From positions 930,001 through 994,000 of the forward strand of contig PUDQ02000003.1 in assembly GCA_002964805.2 (NCBI GenBank): a DNA stretch of 64,000 bases. Reading direction: 5' to 3'. This document shows, one piece after another, positions 22,975-36,322 of the stretch. Source of the DNA: Trametes villosa (Eukaryota > Basidiomycota > Agaricomycetes > Polyporales > Polyporaceae). The notes under the pieces are model-generated. The model saw only the letters and a program-made list of their open reading frames with translations, made no database searches and had not been told where the DNA came from. Positions within the stretch are counted from its first letter, which is position 1. Each line of letters begins with the position of its first letter. The position numbers were made by a program, and so were the translations under genes.

Positions 22975-23587
22975 ATGTCGACTACGGCGAGCAGCGCCAC
23001 GGCTTCAGCATCCGCCACGGTCTCACCCGCGCAGTCTAAGAGCGCAACTGCGCTCGCGCTAGGCATCTCTCTCGCGGTGGTCGCGGTGTTGGTCTTCGGG
23101 GGCCTCGCGGTTTATTTCGTGCGACGGCGGTATAGGGCGAAGCGGGAAGCGGAGAAGGCGGAGGAGATCTCCGCCAACAGACGGACGTACATGGTGGCTG
23201 TCGACCCCAACCATCTCGCCGCGCGCGTCACGCCGTTTGGAGTGGACACACCAGAGCTGGAGGTACCAAAGTTCGGTGCGTGTTGGTTGCTCGTGTGACG
23301 CGCGCTCTGGAACTCATGATCTTATAGTTCATCAACCAGGCCAGAACATGCGCGTCGCGTACCGGCGTTCAGACGGCGGATGGGAGTTCACGACCACGGC
23401 AACCCCGAGTCAATCGCTCGACCTCACGCGGGACCTCACCGTGTACTCGCGCACAACAACCAAGGAGAAAAAGCTCAGACCCGGAGAACTCACCACGCGC
23501 GGGTACGTCGAGCCCGATGTGGAGGGCAACCCTCCCCCCGCATATTACCACGACGGCAGCCTGTTCAGCGAAAGCACTGGCCACTAA
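22975..23587 (+). CDS. Single-pass membrane protein of unknown function
   Basis: Two exons (22975-23275, 23328-23587), 186 residues. After a Ser/Thr/Ala-rich N terminus comes one hydrophobic segment (about residues 32-54, ALALGISLAVVAVLVFGGLA) followed by a basic stretch (RRRYRAKREAEK), which fits an extracellular N terminus and a cytoplasmic tail. The C-terminal half has no recognisable domain and ends in a Pro/Tyr-containing stretch. Ser/Thr-rich single-pass proteins are common in basidiomycetes, but I do not recognise this family. Confidence 0.65.
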
Positions 23588-23988
23588 CCCGCCCTCCAAC
23601 CACAACCTATCCGCAGCCTATCCCTCTCCTCTCACCGGCCTATGATCGACACGCCTGCCCCATGCACCACGCTATCGCGATCTCACATGCTTTGTATGCG
23701 TATTTATCCTTTGACTTAATCTTCCATCTTCCCCCGTCGCGGATGCCGGATGCCGGTTTCGTTGTACCATCTCCCCACTCCTTTGAACACCCCTCCCGGA
23801 GACACACTTCGGTCTGAAGACTCAGACTTGAAGTCCGAGCCCGGGACGCCAGGTTCTATTTATTCTATCCCGTCCGCGACGCGCAGTTGCGCTAATTCGT
23901 CCTGTCCCCTGATTCCCATGGCTGGCCTCTGCCTGGAAGCACCCCTTGCGTCGCGTTGGTTATGATACGTACGCAGTTGATATAGCGT
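23588..23988. other. Intergenic region, 3' flanks
   Basis: Between the single-pass membrane protein gene (+) and the small minus-strand ORF. AT content is higher than in nearby exons, fitting 3' untranslated sequence. No feature seen. Confidence 0.4.
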
Positions 23989-24237
23989 TTACTCGTCAAC
24001 AATGTCATGTTTTCGTGCTGTTTCGACATAAACTTGGAGGTTGAAGTATACTGCTTCAAGTTCAAGGATCTGAACGCGACTCGCCAGAAGCAGGTCGCAT
24101 GAAGCGCTTAAGCGCCCATCCATGTGTTTAATTAGCGCCCATGGCTCAAGATTTTTGGAGACGCCGGCGGGTGCATCTATCCTCTTGGCCTCCTCCTCCT
24201 GCTCACTCTCACTCTGCGGAGGTTTTGCTTTGGCCAT
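23989..24237 (-). CDS. Small acidic/helical protein, unknown
   Basis: An 82-codon intronless frame. The N-terminal third is charged (QSESEQEEEAKR) and the rest is Leu/Val-rich and probably helical (LLLASRVQILELEAVYFNLQ). I do not recognise it. Its start codon (24237-24235) overlaps the UTP20 start codon (24236-24238) within the palindrome CATG, so if real its 5' leader lies inside UTP20 exon 1, and UTP20's own promoter must lie within this frame. That makes it uncertain. Confidence 0.35.
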   Translation of the reverse strand: MAKAKPPQSESEQEEEAKRIDAPAGVSKNLEPWALIKHMDGRLSASCDLLLASRVQILELEAVYFNLQVYVETARKHDIVDE

Positions 24238-27200
24238 GGACTCACACCCAGATGAGCGTCCTGCGAAGCGGTTTAAGGTGAATAGCTACCTTGCGTCCAC
24301 GTTAGGGCGTACGCTAACTCGGTCATGTAGCACCAATCGTACCAGGCCTCTTTGAAGGAGGTCCACCTCCCTTCTGCGCTAGCGCAAACAAAATTCGACC
24401 AGGACCTCGCGGTGAGCAAAGGCCAATCTAATTATCCGGTATAAAGTCCTCATAGGCTGTGTAGGACAATGATTCGCATTTCCACGAAGCTCTCTTGCAC
24501 TGGCAAGAGCTCAACCTTGCACCGGCATTCCTTGAGTTTGCCAAACATGCCGACCCGCTCTCGGCGTCGATGCCCCTCCTGCTGCACAACTGGAAGGAGA
24601 TCGTCGAGTTGTGGATAGGAGCGCTGGAAAAGAGCAATGACGAAGGGTTGAAGGCCATCCTCGAGTGCGTACCTTTCCCTCACTTCATTGGCGTTCACGT
24701 ACGAACCCGGTGCGTAGTCTGTTCCAAAAACTCGCGCACGACCTGCGGACGACGCTCGCGCCCGAGTACCCCCGCGTTCTGAAGCGCCTGCTGAAGCTGC
24801 TCCCCCGCTCGCTCTCTGCTGAGGCTTTGACGGCTCTCCTGGCGACCTTCTCTGCGCTGTTCAAATACGTCCTGGTGCCCTCGGTGGACTCTCAGCTCCT
24901 GGAACAGGCTTGGGCTGCTTTCCGCGATGTGCTGCCCCGGTGCCATCCCGAGGTGCAGCGTGCGACGGCTGAGGTCTGGGGTGCTACTCTGCGGCGGCTG
25001 AAGGTCTCTCTGCGGGAAGACTGCGTCCGTATACTGGCTACCAGCGCGAACGAAAGTCTGGACGATGCGTGTGCGTGGATCTTTGTGACCGCTTGCAAGG
25101 TACGCCCCGCATACACACGCATTCTATATACCGTTTACCTACGCTGTTTATAGTCGGTCTCACAAACACTCCACACCGCGACCGCCAGCCTTGTGGCTCC
25201 CCTCATTCGGTTCCACATCAACAGTGACTCTCCCGAGCACTCATTCACTCTGATTCGACGCGTCTTGACCGCCCTCATCCACCATTGCAAGGGCCCGGAG
25301 CAGTTCACGCCCATCTCGGACGCTGTGGTCTCCCTGTACCTTGAAACCATCAAGGATAGTGACGAGGGGAAAGTCTCGCGGGCCATAGACGTTGCCAGTG
25401 TCGTCTGCTCTGTGCGGCAAGGCTCTCGCATGACTCGTGAGTCCATCGCCAATGTACTTACGGACGAATCTAACGCGTCCCCCCAGACAAGCAGCTATCT
25501 GTGCTTCTCGCCGAGTACCCGTCTCTGCCGCTCACGGAGTCCCTCCACCCCTCACTGCTCAAGTTCGCGACAAGTGCACTGACAGCCGGCGAGATGGCCC
25601 TATGGATGGCTCACGGCCGTAAAGTCCTCGAGCGGTCCTGGGAGCGCCCTCTTCTCGGCATGGAGCTCACTGGGGCTCTGTCTGACCTTTCCTGGGGCGG
25701 GTGGAAGCTCATCGCGGCCCCACATGTCTCTGCGAACACGCACAAGCTTCTGGAGGCTCACTCGGCGCAGACGCTGGAGCTGCTCGCGGCGCTGCACAAG
25801 CAGAAGCGTTTGAGCGACATGGATATTGTGTGGAAGCAGCGGTTCCAGGCGTGGGTCGAGAGGACGTTTGCGACTTGGGAGCATACAGAGCAGAATGTAT
25901 GTACCGCTATTCAAATTCATTTGCTTCGTCTTCATCTTATATTGGCAGGTGCAAATGCTGGAGCACGTCCTCGAGCTCTCGAGCTTACTTCCCTCCGCAT
26001 CCAAGATCCTCGTGCATATAGTCGACCAGACGCTCGAGAGCGAGGATCCACGGGGGGAGTACGAGAGCACGTACGCGAACTCGGCGTGGGTGATCGGCGC
26101 CTGCACGCAGACCCTCTCCGAGAGACCCACGGCGGAGTGGGCGGATTCGGTCGACATTCCTGCGTGGACGAGCAAGGTCATCGCGAAGTGGGGTTGGTCG
26201 AGCAGAGCGCTTGAGGGCTTGGCTCCGCTCGTAAGCTCCAGGTATGCACGCCCATGATATCTAGTTGGATGCGCCTAATATCCTTTCGTAGCAATCCCAA
26301 GACCGCGAACTTGGACCTCACCAGCCTCTACTCTGAGCTGAAAACCTCGCTTCAGTCTCACTCACGGTCGTTACGCCTCCAGACGCTCCGGTTGCTCACC
26401 TCTCCGCTTGTCAAAGCGCCCGAAGGCGCCGCCGAAGTGCTGAAGAAGACGCTGCAGGCGGAGGAAGTCTCCATCGACGTCCAGGGTGCGCGAGAACGTG
26501 TCCTGCGCATCAACCGACTGCCTATCTGTGTGAAGGATGGTGACGAGCTGGGGGCTGAGATCTGTGCGCGGTGGCTAATCGGTAAGTCTCAAGTTTAGCT
26601 CACACGTGCGAGCAAGCATTGACGTCTCGATAGCTCAACTGAAGGTCAACCTGCGCCCCCTCTGGTCTCCGGCTGCGAGCGCGCTCTTCGCGCTATCTAG
26701 CCGATTCGGTGACCTTGTCTGGGGCCTGCTCTTCCGCGAGCTGCAGGATGCGGCTACAGCGACAAAAGACGCTGCGTCCGCTCCTGCCTGGGTGGCGGAG
26801 GGTTCCGAGGAGGCTAGTGACGATGTTTGGGAAGACGAGCGGACTTGGCGGGATCCGAGCGCGCACAAAACGCGCACAGTCCTGGCGAGATGGCTGGATC
26901 ACACCTCGGCGCAACATGCCATCATCCAGGTACGCCTCAGAATATTTGATTGTAGCGCATATACTCACCCCTATACAGAGCCAGATCACTGGGGACCGTT
27001 TTGACGCGACTACGTACGAGACCCAGCTGCTGAGCGTCCTCGAGGAGTGCTCCTCGCTCGCGGAGAGACATAACCGGGACCTCATCCCCTATTTCCTCTC
27101 CCTCGCCGGGCCCGATGCGTCCTCCAAGATGCCGCGGTACAAGCTCACCGCGTGGCTCAAGCTCTTCGCCAAGTTCAGCAACCCGAACGCCCTGCGCTCG

Positions 27201-30200
27201 ACGGACACCATGCGCGCGCTCTACGTCTCCCTTCTCTCGCACCCCGACCGCGCCATGCAGCGTCTCGCGCTTTCGTGCATCCTCACGTACAAGCCCGCCG
27301 CGCTCGTGTCGCGCGAGGACTCCCTCCGCACGATGTTGGACGAGACGAAGTGGCGGGACGAGCTGACGCAGCTCGACTTCGCGCAGTTCTCGGCGGACGA
27401 GCGCGGGGAGCTCGTGGACGTCATCATCCGCCTGCTCTATGGCATGATGCTCGAGAAGAAGGGACGCACGCGCGGCGCGGACCGTCGGGCTGCGATCTTG
27501 TCGACGCTGGCCGGCTGTACCGACGAGGAGCTCCCCCTGCTCGTGGACTTGATGCTGCAGCCCATCAGGAAGGAGAGGCCGACTCAGGAGAGCGAATTCG
27601 CTATCTGTCCTGTCCCGGAAGACGTCTCGGAGAAGCAGCAGGTCGGGTTCTTGACCTTGCTTGGGGACGTGCTCAAGCACCTCGGTTCACGCGTCGTGTC
27701 GCGGTGGCCGGCGCTCCTAGAGACGCTCCTCGATCTTGTCGGAAACGCTCAGACGGTGCTCACCGCGCAGAAGGACAGCCCCGTCGAGGAGGTTGTCGAC
27801 GAAGATGCGGCGGCAGCTGAAGACGACGAGCAGGCGGAAGATACCAGCGGCCCCTCGAGGACTCTCCGGAGCGTTCGCCAGCTCGGCTTGAAGCGTTTCG
27901 CAGACTTCTTCCGCTGCCCAGTGACGTACGACTTCTCCCGCTACATGCAGGAAGCGTACCGCGCCTGCATCTCCCCGCGCCTGCCGTCGTTGGATCTGGA
28001 GAACACTCAATCTCCTTCGGCTCTCCTCGACCTCTTCCACGCTTGGACTCAGCGTGTTGAGTATGCGGAATATCTCGTGCGCTACGATGACCGTACGCTA
28101 CCGAAGATCTACGACTGCCTGGTGGCCACAAACGTCAAGCCTGCGGTCATCTCCACAGTCTTTGACATCGTGCAGCAGCTGCAGTCGCTTTCTCTCGCGG
28201 ACAGCACCATCTTGGAAACCGTTTTCAAGCCCTACGTCTCGCATCTCCTCACGAACCTCTCCACCCTGGTCGCGCGGTCGAAGGGGAGCACCACTGCGGT
28301 CACGGACGTCCTGGGCCGCCGCCAGATCTCCATCCTTTCGGAGCTCGCGCCCTACCTCTCTGACGGGACTCAGGCGCAAATGCTTCTGGAGCTGTTCTCC
28401 CCGCTGCTACGGAAGCCGCACAAGGCTGTCCCGGAGAAGATCAAGGTCGACATGACCACGATTCTCTGCAGCCTGTTCCCCTTCATCCAGGAGCTCTCAG
28501 ACGCAGAGAGCCCAGTCTTCGTGAAGACGTACGCTCTCCTGGCCCAGCTGTTCCAGACTCTGCGCTCGAGGCCGGCGCGTCTCGCACTGGTGAAGGCGTT
28601 CCGTAGCCTCGCGGAAGTTCAGCCTTCTGTTTCGTCCCTCGCTGTACTCACGGAGTCGCTCAACGCCTACTCTACGAGGCGCTTGGACGAGCCCGACTTC
28701 GACCGTCGTCTCGAGGCGTTCACACACCTCAACGAGGACCTGAACAAGACGCTCACCTGCCGGGACTGGTTGCCCATCATCTATAACATGCTCAGCTTCA
28801 TCCAAGACCCTCTCGAGTTGACCATCCGCAGCAACGCGGCGACCGCGATGAAACACTTCATCGACCGCGCCGCGGACAACCAAGGCGCGTACGAGGAGAC
28901 CTTCCTGAAGGTCCTCTACCCCGGTCTCAAGAACGGTCTGCACTCGAAGACGGAGCTCGTCCGCGCGGAGCTGCTCGGCGTCCTCGCGCACGCGGTGGCG
29001 CGATGCACCAACATCGCCACCCTCCAGGAGATGCGCGTCCTTCTCGCGGGCGGGGACGAGGAGGCGAACTTCTTCAACAACATCCACCACGTTCAGATTC
29101 ACCGCCGCAACCGCGCGATCCGGCGGCTCGCCGAGTACGCCGACCAGGGCCACCTCCGGAGCACGACGCTCGCGGAGATTTTCATCCCGCTCGTCGGCAA
29201 CTACATCGTCTCTACGGATTCCCTCGACCACCACTTAGTCCACGAGGCGATCAATGCGACGGGTCAGATGGCGAAGAGCTTGAACTGGGGCGCGTACTAC
29301 GCCCTCGTCCAGCGCTACCTGAAGCTTGCGAGGCAGAAGGACACGTCTGAGAAAGTGTACGTCCGGGCTATCGTGGCGATACTGGACAGCTTCCACTTCC
29401 CTATGGAGCAGGTGGTCCCGGAGGACGATGTCGTTGACATGGAGGCTGCGGATGTCGACCGCGATGGAGCGGAGGGGGAGGCTGAGGCGCCGGTCGAGGG
29501 GGCCGGGGCGGAAGAAGTCAGAGTCGAAGAGCAGGCCAAGGCTAGTGTGACGACGAAGACGGCGAATGACGCTGCGAAGATCGCTCGCATCCAGGATGCC
29601 GTCAACCATCGCCTACTTCCGAGTCTCATCTCGTATCTGGAGAAGCGCGACGAGACGGACGACAGCCTGCGGATCCCGGTATCGACTGGTATCATCCAGA
29701 TCGCGAAGCACCTACCCTTGGAGCAGCGCGACGCCCAGATCTCGAAGCTCTTGACCGTCCTGAGCCAGGTCTTGCGGAGTAAATCCCAAGAGACCAGGGA
29801 CCTTACGAAGGAGACCCTCTGCCGTATCGCCATCAGTCTCGGGCCCAGCTATCTGCCTCTTATGTTCCGTGAGATGCGGGCCGCTCTTCTCCGTGGGCCC
29901 CACCTTCACGTCCTCGCCTACTCTATCCACTCTGTCCTCGTCCACGTCACGACTGGCGAACGCGCTTCTACCTTCCATACTCTTGACGACTGCGTCAACG
30001 ACGTTGCAGCTGTCTCAGCCGAGGTCATCTTCGGCGAGTCGGGCAGGGATGTCCAGTCCGAGGGCTTCAAGACGACAACGCGGGAGGTGCGGTCCTCCTC
30101 TTCGAAAGGAATGGACTCCTTCGCGATCCTGGCGAAGTTCATCACTCCCCCGAAGATCAGCAGCCTCCTTCTCCCGATACGCAACATCCTGCAAGAAACC

Positions 30201-32768
30201 GAGACGTTGAAGGTTCTGCAGCAGGTGGAGGAGCTGTTGCGCCGCATCGCCAGTGGACTGAACTCGAACGCTCATCTCGTGCCTACCGAGCTGCTCGTTC
30301 TCTGTCATACTCTTATCAGCCAGAACGCTCGCTTCCTCCAGGAGGTTCCGAGTGCGCGGCCGGGGAAGGGGAAAGGGAGAAGGCAGAAGAACGACGCCCT
30401 AGTCCAGGTCAAGCGTCGTCTTCCCTCGGATGCCAATCACTATGCGAACAACTCGTTCAGGTACGTTACAAAAGATTGTGATTTATCACTAGAGCTCATG
30501 AGCCCGCAGGTTCGTCGTCTTCGGCCTCGAGCTGTTCAACACCGCCTACCGTCGAGGCCGCTTCGACTTCAAGGAGCCGAAGGTCATCTCTCGCCTAGAG
30601 CCTATGGTTCCCGTCATCGGCAACACGCTCTACTCGTCGCACATGCAGGTCATCGTCCCGGGAATGAAAGCAGCAGCCGCTATCGTCAAGTGCCCCCTGA
30701 GGTCGATCGACAAGTCGCTTCCCGTTTTCGTTCGTCAGATCATCGACATCGTCAAGCAGGCTGGCTCTACCGAACCGGACACCGTCCAAACCGCCTTCAA
30801 GTCGCTCGCGACTATCCTACGCGACCATGCGGGCGCGCAGGTCAAGGAGAAGGATCTAGTCTACCTGCTGGAACTCCTCGCTCCTGACCTAGAGGTGCCC
30901 GAGCGCCAGGCGGCTGTCTTCACCATGCTTCGCGCCATCGTTGCTCGGCGGTTCGTTGTTCCTGAGATCTACGACATCATGGACAAGGTCGCGGAGATCA
31001 TGGTGACGAACCAGTCGTCTCAAGTCCAAGAGCTCTGTCGCGGTGCTCTCCTCCAGTTCCTGCTCGACTACCCCCAGGGCAAGGGCCGCCTGAAGAACCA
31101 GATGACGTTCCTTGTCAAGAACCTGTCCTACGTCTACGAGAGCGGTCGCAAGTCGGTCATGGAGCTCCTCAGCGCCATCATCGCGAAGTTCGAGACAAGC
31201 CTTGTGCAAGAGTACGGCGACCTCCTCTTCGTCGGGCTGGTTATGGTCATCGCGAACGACGAGTCGACGAAGTGCCGAGAGATGGCTGCGGAGCTCATCA
31301 AGAGCCTGCTCGCACGGCTGGAGACGACGCAGCGCAACGTCATCATGTCCCACGTCCACTCATGGGCGGTTCAACACGCGCAGCCCCAACTCACTCGTGT
31401 ATCCGCGCAACTCTACGGGCTGATCATCGACTTCCTCAAGGCGGACGTGGCTCCCTACGTCACCTCGATTCTGGAGGACATGAATGGCGTCCTCCGTCGC
31501 TGCGCGCTTGCCCTGGACTCTGCGGCTGCCACTGACGAAGCGGGCGACGATGAAGGCGGTGTAGATGCTCTGGCTTCGCAGTGGCAGACGCCGTATCACA
31601 CCCTTCTCGTATTCTCTAAGCTGCTACGCGACAGGACGGACCTCGCGGTACAGGATGACAAGGTCGACTGGCCATCCGTGGTGACTCTCCTGCTCTTCCC
31701 CCACGCCTGGGTAAGGACGGCCGCTTGCCGTCTACTAGGAGTCCTCTACGCCGCCGTGCCCGCCAACGCCCCGCGCGAAGACCTACCCGACGCTTCGCCC
31801 TTCTCTCGCCCTGGTATGAAGGAGGTAGCGATCAAGCTGTCTTTGCAGCTTAAGAGCGACAACCTCGACGAAGCCCTGAGTCTGCAGGTAGTGAAGAACC
31901 TCTTCTACGTCGGAAGAAGTTTCTCCGCTATCGCGTTGCCCACGCGCGATGCTGCGGTAGACGAGGACGCAGAGGCATCTGTCGAGGAGCCTTCAGAAGA
32001 CGAGCAGACAGGGGAAGAAGACGGCGAGACTGCGGCAACAGATGGGCACCCGCTCCCATGGCTGTTCTCGAAGCTGTCTTATCAGACGCGTTCCGCTCTC
32101 ATCCGTCGGCGAAACAGTTCATTCGCTCCAGTAAGTCGCTGCAGTCGCTCGATACGTACTCGCCCATTAACGGAACTGCCGCAGTCCAACTGGTCACAGC
32201 AACCCTCCGCAATCCTGAAGTGGTTCGCTGCGATGGTATCGCACATGCAGGCTGCGGACGTAGAGCGTTTCCTGATGCATATACTTTCGCCTGTGTATCG
32301 CATTGTGGACGACGACACGGTCCGGGATCCCCAGATGGGTAAGGTGGCATACCATGCATCAGACCGTGTTCATGCACTAAAGTATCCCATAGATGAGCTG
32401 AAGACGTTAGCGATTGAGCTGCAAGACCTCGTCCAGAGCAAGGTTGGCACAACGAAGTTCGCGAACGTGTACAACGGCATTCGGCAGAATGTCCTCTCAG
32501 TAAGACGCGACCGGAGGACTGCCCGTGTCATCCAGGTATGACCACGCGCTTCTCCGCCCAGCTTCATACTCACGCTATCTGTCTAGAAAACGACGAACCC
32601 TGCTGCTGCGGCAAACAGGAAGTTGCATCGAAATACCTCGAAGAAGGAAAGCCGGAAGAGGAAGAACGAGGTGTATCTGTGAGTAAACCAGCCTCTCGGC
32701 GATGAGCTTCTCTCACGTGTTCATCCAGACAAGGCAAGGGCAAGACGAAGCGAAGGAGGGCAGACTGA
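24236..32768 (+). CDS. UTP20, U3 snoRNP / small-subunit processome scaffold
   Basis: A very large gene, about 14 introns, roughly 2560 residues. It starts MDSHPDERPAKRFK then (24331) HQSYQASLKEVHLP, is built almost entirely of alpha-helical HEAT-like repeats, and ends (32586-32768) in a Lys/Arg-rich tail (KESRKRKNEVYLQGKGKTKRRRAD). Recognisable UTP20/DRIM blocks include FVVFGLELFNTAYRRGRFD (from 30511), WLFSKLSYQTRSALIRRRN, and SNWSQQPSAILKWFAAMVSH spliced across the intron ending near 32183. The longest exon runs from about 26980 to 30462. UTP20 is an essential nucleolar factor in 18S rRNA maturation. The last introns were placed by phase: DPQM joins DELKTLA and VIQ joins KTTNPAAA. Length and C-terminal basic tail match the family; no damage is seen. 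Confidence 0.9.
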
Positions 32769-33181
32769 TCCATACTTGTATCTTTCGGGCTTGGTTTATT
32801 ATGGTTCATATCGGTATCGGCTTTGGTACATCCACGACATAACCTCCGGCGAAGATGGATGCGGTCCACATGCCAACCTCCGGGCAGAGACTAAAGATTC
32901 CCTCCAGGGCTCGGTGTGTATCTGCTTTGCATTTCAAGTCCCACTCTTCGCCAGGAACCCATCGTCGTAGGTCAGGAGGTCGGAGCTGTCAGCCCAGAGC
33001 TGCGGTAAGGATATCTCATGCGATTCGTCATTCACTCTGAGCTCTGAGATAGCGCTAACCTTGGGAGCACAGTATGCACGCCGCTGCGGTAGGTACACTG
33101 AGTGCTGTAGCGAAGGTGCGCCGTGCTATTTAACAGCCGTTCGAGGGCGCCGTCCTCATCCCATCGGGCGACCCTGCAACG
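32769..33181. other. Intergenic region between UTP20 and the dynamin-like gene
   Basis: About 410 nt holding the UTP20 3' flank and the dynamin-like gene promoter. A weak CTATTTAA lies near 33126. No other feature seen. Confidence 0.45.
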
Positions 33182-36060
33182 ATGCCACAGCTGACCATTT
33201 CCACTGGGTCCTCCCCTGACCCCACTCTGTCTGTTAGCACGATCTCCTCCCCGACCGAGAGTTTTGTATCTCAAGCAGATGGTGTACTTCCTCAAGAAGG
33301 AGCCAAAACTGCTCAGAGCGAGCCTGGCCAGGGTGTCGGGCTCTCCAACCCTCAACATGCGTCGGCTCGAAGGCGGATGTTCGATGTCATCAACGCGCTC
33401 CATTTGACTGGGTAAGCTCTTTCATTGCGCCATACGAGTTTGAAAGCTGAACCCGTGGCAGCGTGCAGGTCGACATCGACCTCCCTATGATCGCCGTGAC
33501 GGGCTCTCAAAGCGCCGGAAAGTCCTCGCTCATCGAGTCTATCTCGGGGATAACCCTCCCTCGCGCGAGCGGAACCTGCACTCGGTAAGTCCAGTCGTCG
33601 TGTTAGCGGTACCTGCTCATGCGATGCCTTAATAGGTCTCCGACGGAGTGCCGTCTGTCCTACTCAAAGGACCCGTGGAAGTGTGTCGTCTCTCTGCGGA
33701 TCCTGACCGACAAGGATGGCAGGCTGCTCGGCCAGCCGCTCCACCTCGAGTTCGGAGAGACCATCTTCAACAAGAAGGACGTCGAGGACCGCATCAGACG
33801 CGCACAGCACGCTATCCTGAACCCTAGTACCGACCCCGACGTCTTCCTCGAGGAGGACAACGACTCGTATGGTCGCGAGGTCTCTTTCTCGATCAACTCT
33901 GTGTGTCTGCAGATCAGCGGGCCTGACGTTGAAGACCTCTCTTTCGTTGATCTTCCTGGTGAGCTCGCCCTTGCTGAGGGTCGCATTGGGTGATGATGAC
34001 ACAGATCGATAGGCTTGATCGCCAGCGTCGGGTCCGCCGGCAGCGCGGGCGACATTGAGCTGGTGAAGCGTCTCGTGTCGTCGTACATCGAGAAACCCAG
34101 CTGTATCGTGCTTCTGACGGTCGCTTGCGAGAGTGAGGCGCTTCGGCCGATCACTATTCACAATCCGTGCTGACTGCAGCGGATTACTATAGCGGACTTC
34201 CAGAACCAGGGCGCGCACCAGCTGGCGAAAACCTATGACCCGGAAGGGCTCCGGACGATAGGTACGTCCATCGGCGTGCGATCCACTCTCTATTCTAACT
34301 GCCGCAAAACCAGGTGTTCTCACCAAGCCCGACCGAATCCCTCACGGCGAAGAGGACAACTGGCTGAAATTCATCCGCAACCAAGACGAACCCCTGACAA
34401 ATGGATGGTTCTCCGTCAAGCAGCCGGACTCTCGCGCGATCGCCGCGGGCATCACTTGGGAGGGGGCGCGCGAGCAGGAGCGCGAGTTCTTCGGGACGGT
34501 CTCGCCGTGGTGCCGGCTCGATCTCGAGCACCAGAACCGCCTCGGAACGGGGAAGCTGGTCGAGAGGCTGAGCGACGTCCTCTCGGACAAGATTTCGCAG
34601 AGGTGCGTGTGGGCGTGTTGGTGACCATACTCCCGGGTGACATGGGTTTGCAGGTTGCCGACGATCCAAGAGGAACTGCAGGACGAGCTCGCGAAGACTG
34701 ACGAAGAGCTCAACAGGCTCCCGAAGCCTCCTTCGAACGACGCCCTCTCGGAAGTCCTCCACCTCTTGTCGACCTTCTCGAAGGGCCTAGCGCACTTCCT
34801 CGAGGGCACTCCTGACGCTGACGGCCTGCTGCAGTCGATCCGGCCGGCATGCGACACGTTCCGCAAAGCTATTCGAGCGACGGAGCCGGACTTCCGCCCG
34901 TATGTGCGACAGGCGGCGGTTCGCAACCCGGAGGCGTACAAGTACGTTGTTCCGGATTTCCTCAAGAGCGAAGAGGAGATTCCGTACGAACCTCAAGATG
35001 ACTCTCGGGCAATATTCATTGACGACGTGATGAACCGCGCCCGCCAGTGAGTTTGTAGTGTTGCCGCTGCCTAGAAGTACCTCTCATAAGTGTTGTACGT
35101 CTAGGGCTGTGACACGAGAGCTGCCGCACCACTATCCCTTTGTCGTGACGCAGCAGTACATTGTTGCTTTCATCGCGCAGTGGCAGCGGCCTGCAGAGGC
35201 GCTCTTCCGCGACATACAACGAATCCTCGTCAAGCACCTCAAGACCTTCGTCACGTCCCACTTCTCACAATACCCTCTGCTACAGAGCCGCGTTCAGTAC
35301 GTCATGCTCATCCTATCAGCACTCACTAGTTCTGAACCGCGAAGCTGAATGAATCTTCCATAGCTCTATTCTCTCTGACTTCATTGCCTCCTCCTCCGAC
35401 TCCACACTCGAGGAGATTCACTGGTTCCTCTCGATCGAGAAGCGCCCGCGCACGCTCAGCGAGTACCACTACTCTGACTACCGCGGCAAGTTCCTGGGGC
35501 ATTACAAGGCGTGCCGTCCGGAAAACGACCAGCCGCAGGCGACCTTCGCCAACAGGCTCCAGGGGTATTTGGATCCAGACTCGGACATGCACCGGTACAT
35601 GAATAAGATTCTGAACGGGCTCACGGAGATCGGGCTGCCGGGGAAGACGCCTACGGACCTCGCGAAGCTCCTCCCGGCTGACCCGTACGACGCTGCTCTG
35701 GAAATCATGGCGGGCGTTCGCGCGTATTTCCAGAGTACGCTCTATCCCATGTTTGCTTGGATCATCCCCAGTCGTACTAACTCATATTGGCTTTGCTCCG
35801 CGATCGCAGTGGCGTACAAGCGCTTCAGTGACAACGTCCCGATGGCGATCGACTACGAGCTCGTGCTCGGGCTCGATCGAGACCTCGCGCTCGAGAAGGC
35901 GCTGCGCCGCGGTCTGGGGATAGGCAGCTCCGGCAGCCACCAACGGTGCAGGGAGTACATCCAGGAGCCGCGGCACGTCGCCGAACGCCGCGAGGAGCTC
36001 ATGAAGAAGCGCGAGCGGCTGGACACTGCGCGCAGGCAGCTCTCGGAGGTCTGGCTCTGA
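33182..36060 (+). CDS. Dynamin-superfamily GTPase (Mx/Vps1-like, no PH domain)
   Basis: A multi-exon gene for about 820 residues. After a Ser/Thr-rich N-terminal extension of about 65 residues come the dynamin GTPase motifs: G1 GSQSAGKSS (33508-33534), the switch region GTCTRSPTEC, G3 DLPG completed across an intron near 33958 followed by LIASVGS, and G4 TKPD in IGVLTKPDRIPHGEE (34300s). The middle/stalk region follows, and the C terminus (from 35810, VAYKRFSDNVPMAIDYELV) is a GTPase effector domain with a charged helical end (EELMKKRERLDTARRQL). No PH or proline-rich domain, so it is closer to fungal Mx-like or mitochondrial/vacuolar dynamins than to endocytic dynamin. Its likely role is membrane remodelling; the organelle is not readable. 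All GTP-binding motifs are intact. Confidence 0.88.
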
Positions 36061-36322
36061 GCGCCTGGGAGGTTGGTCGCGCCGCGTCGATAAATGTACT
36101 TGTAGTTGACAGATTTTGCATCGGGCTGTGTATGGATTCATCTCGCTCTGTAGTGTCGTATCGCATATCTATACACGGATTCTCTCTCTAGTCGTTATGC
36201 GATTGGTCGACGTCCCAGAAGGACAATGTGCATGTATTCAGTGCGAAAGTGCACGTCGAGAGGTCGGCTCCGTGTAAATTCAGTGATGCAGTCCGTGACC
36301 CCAACACCAACAACAAGCATTC

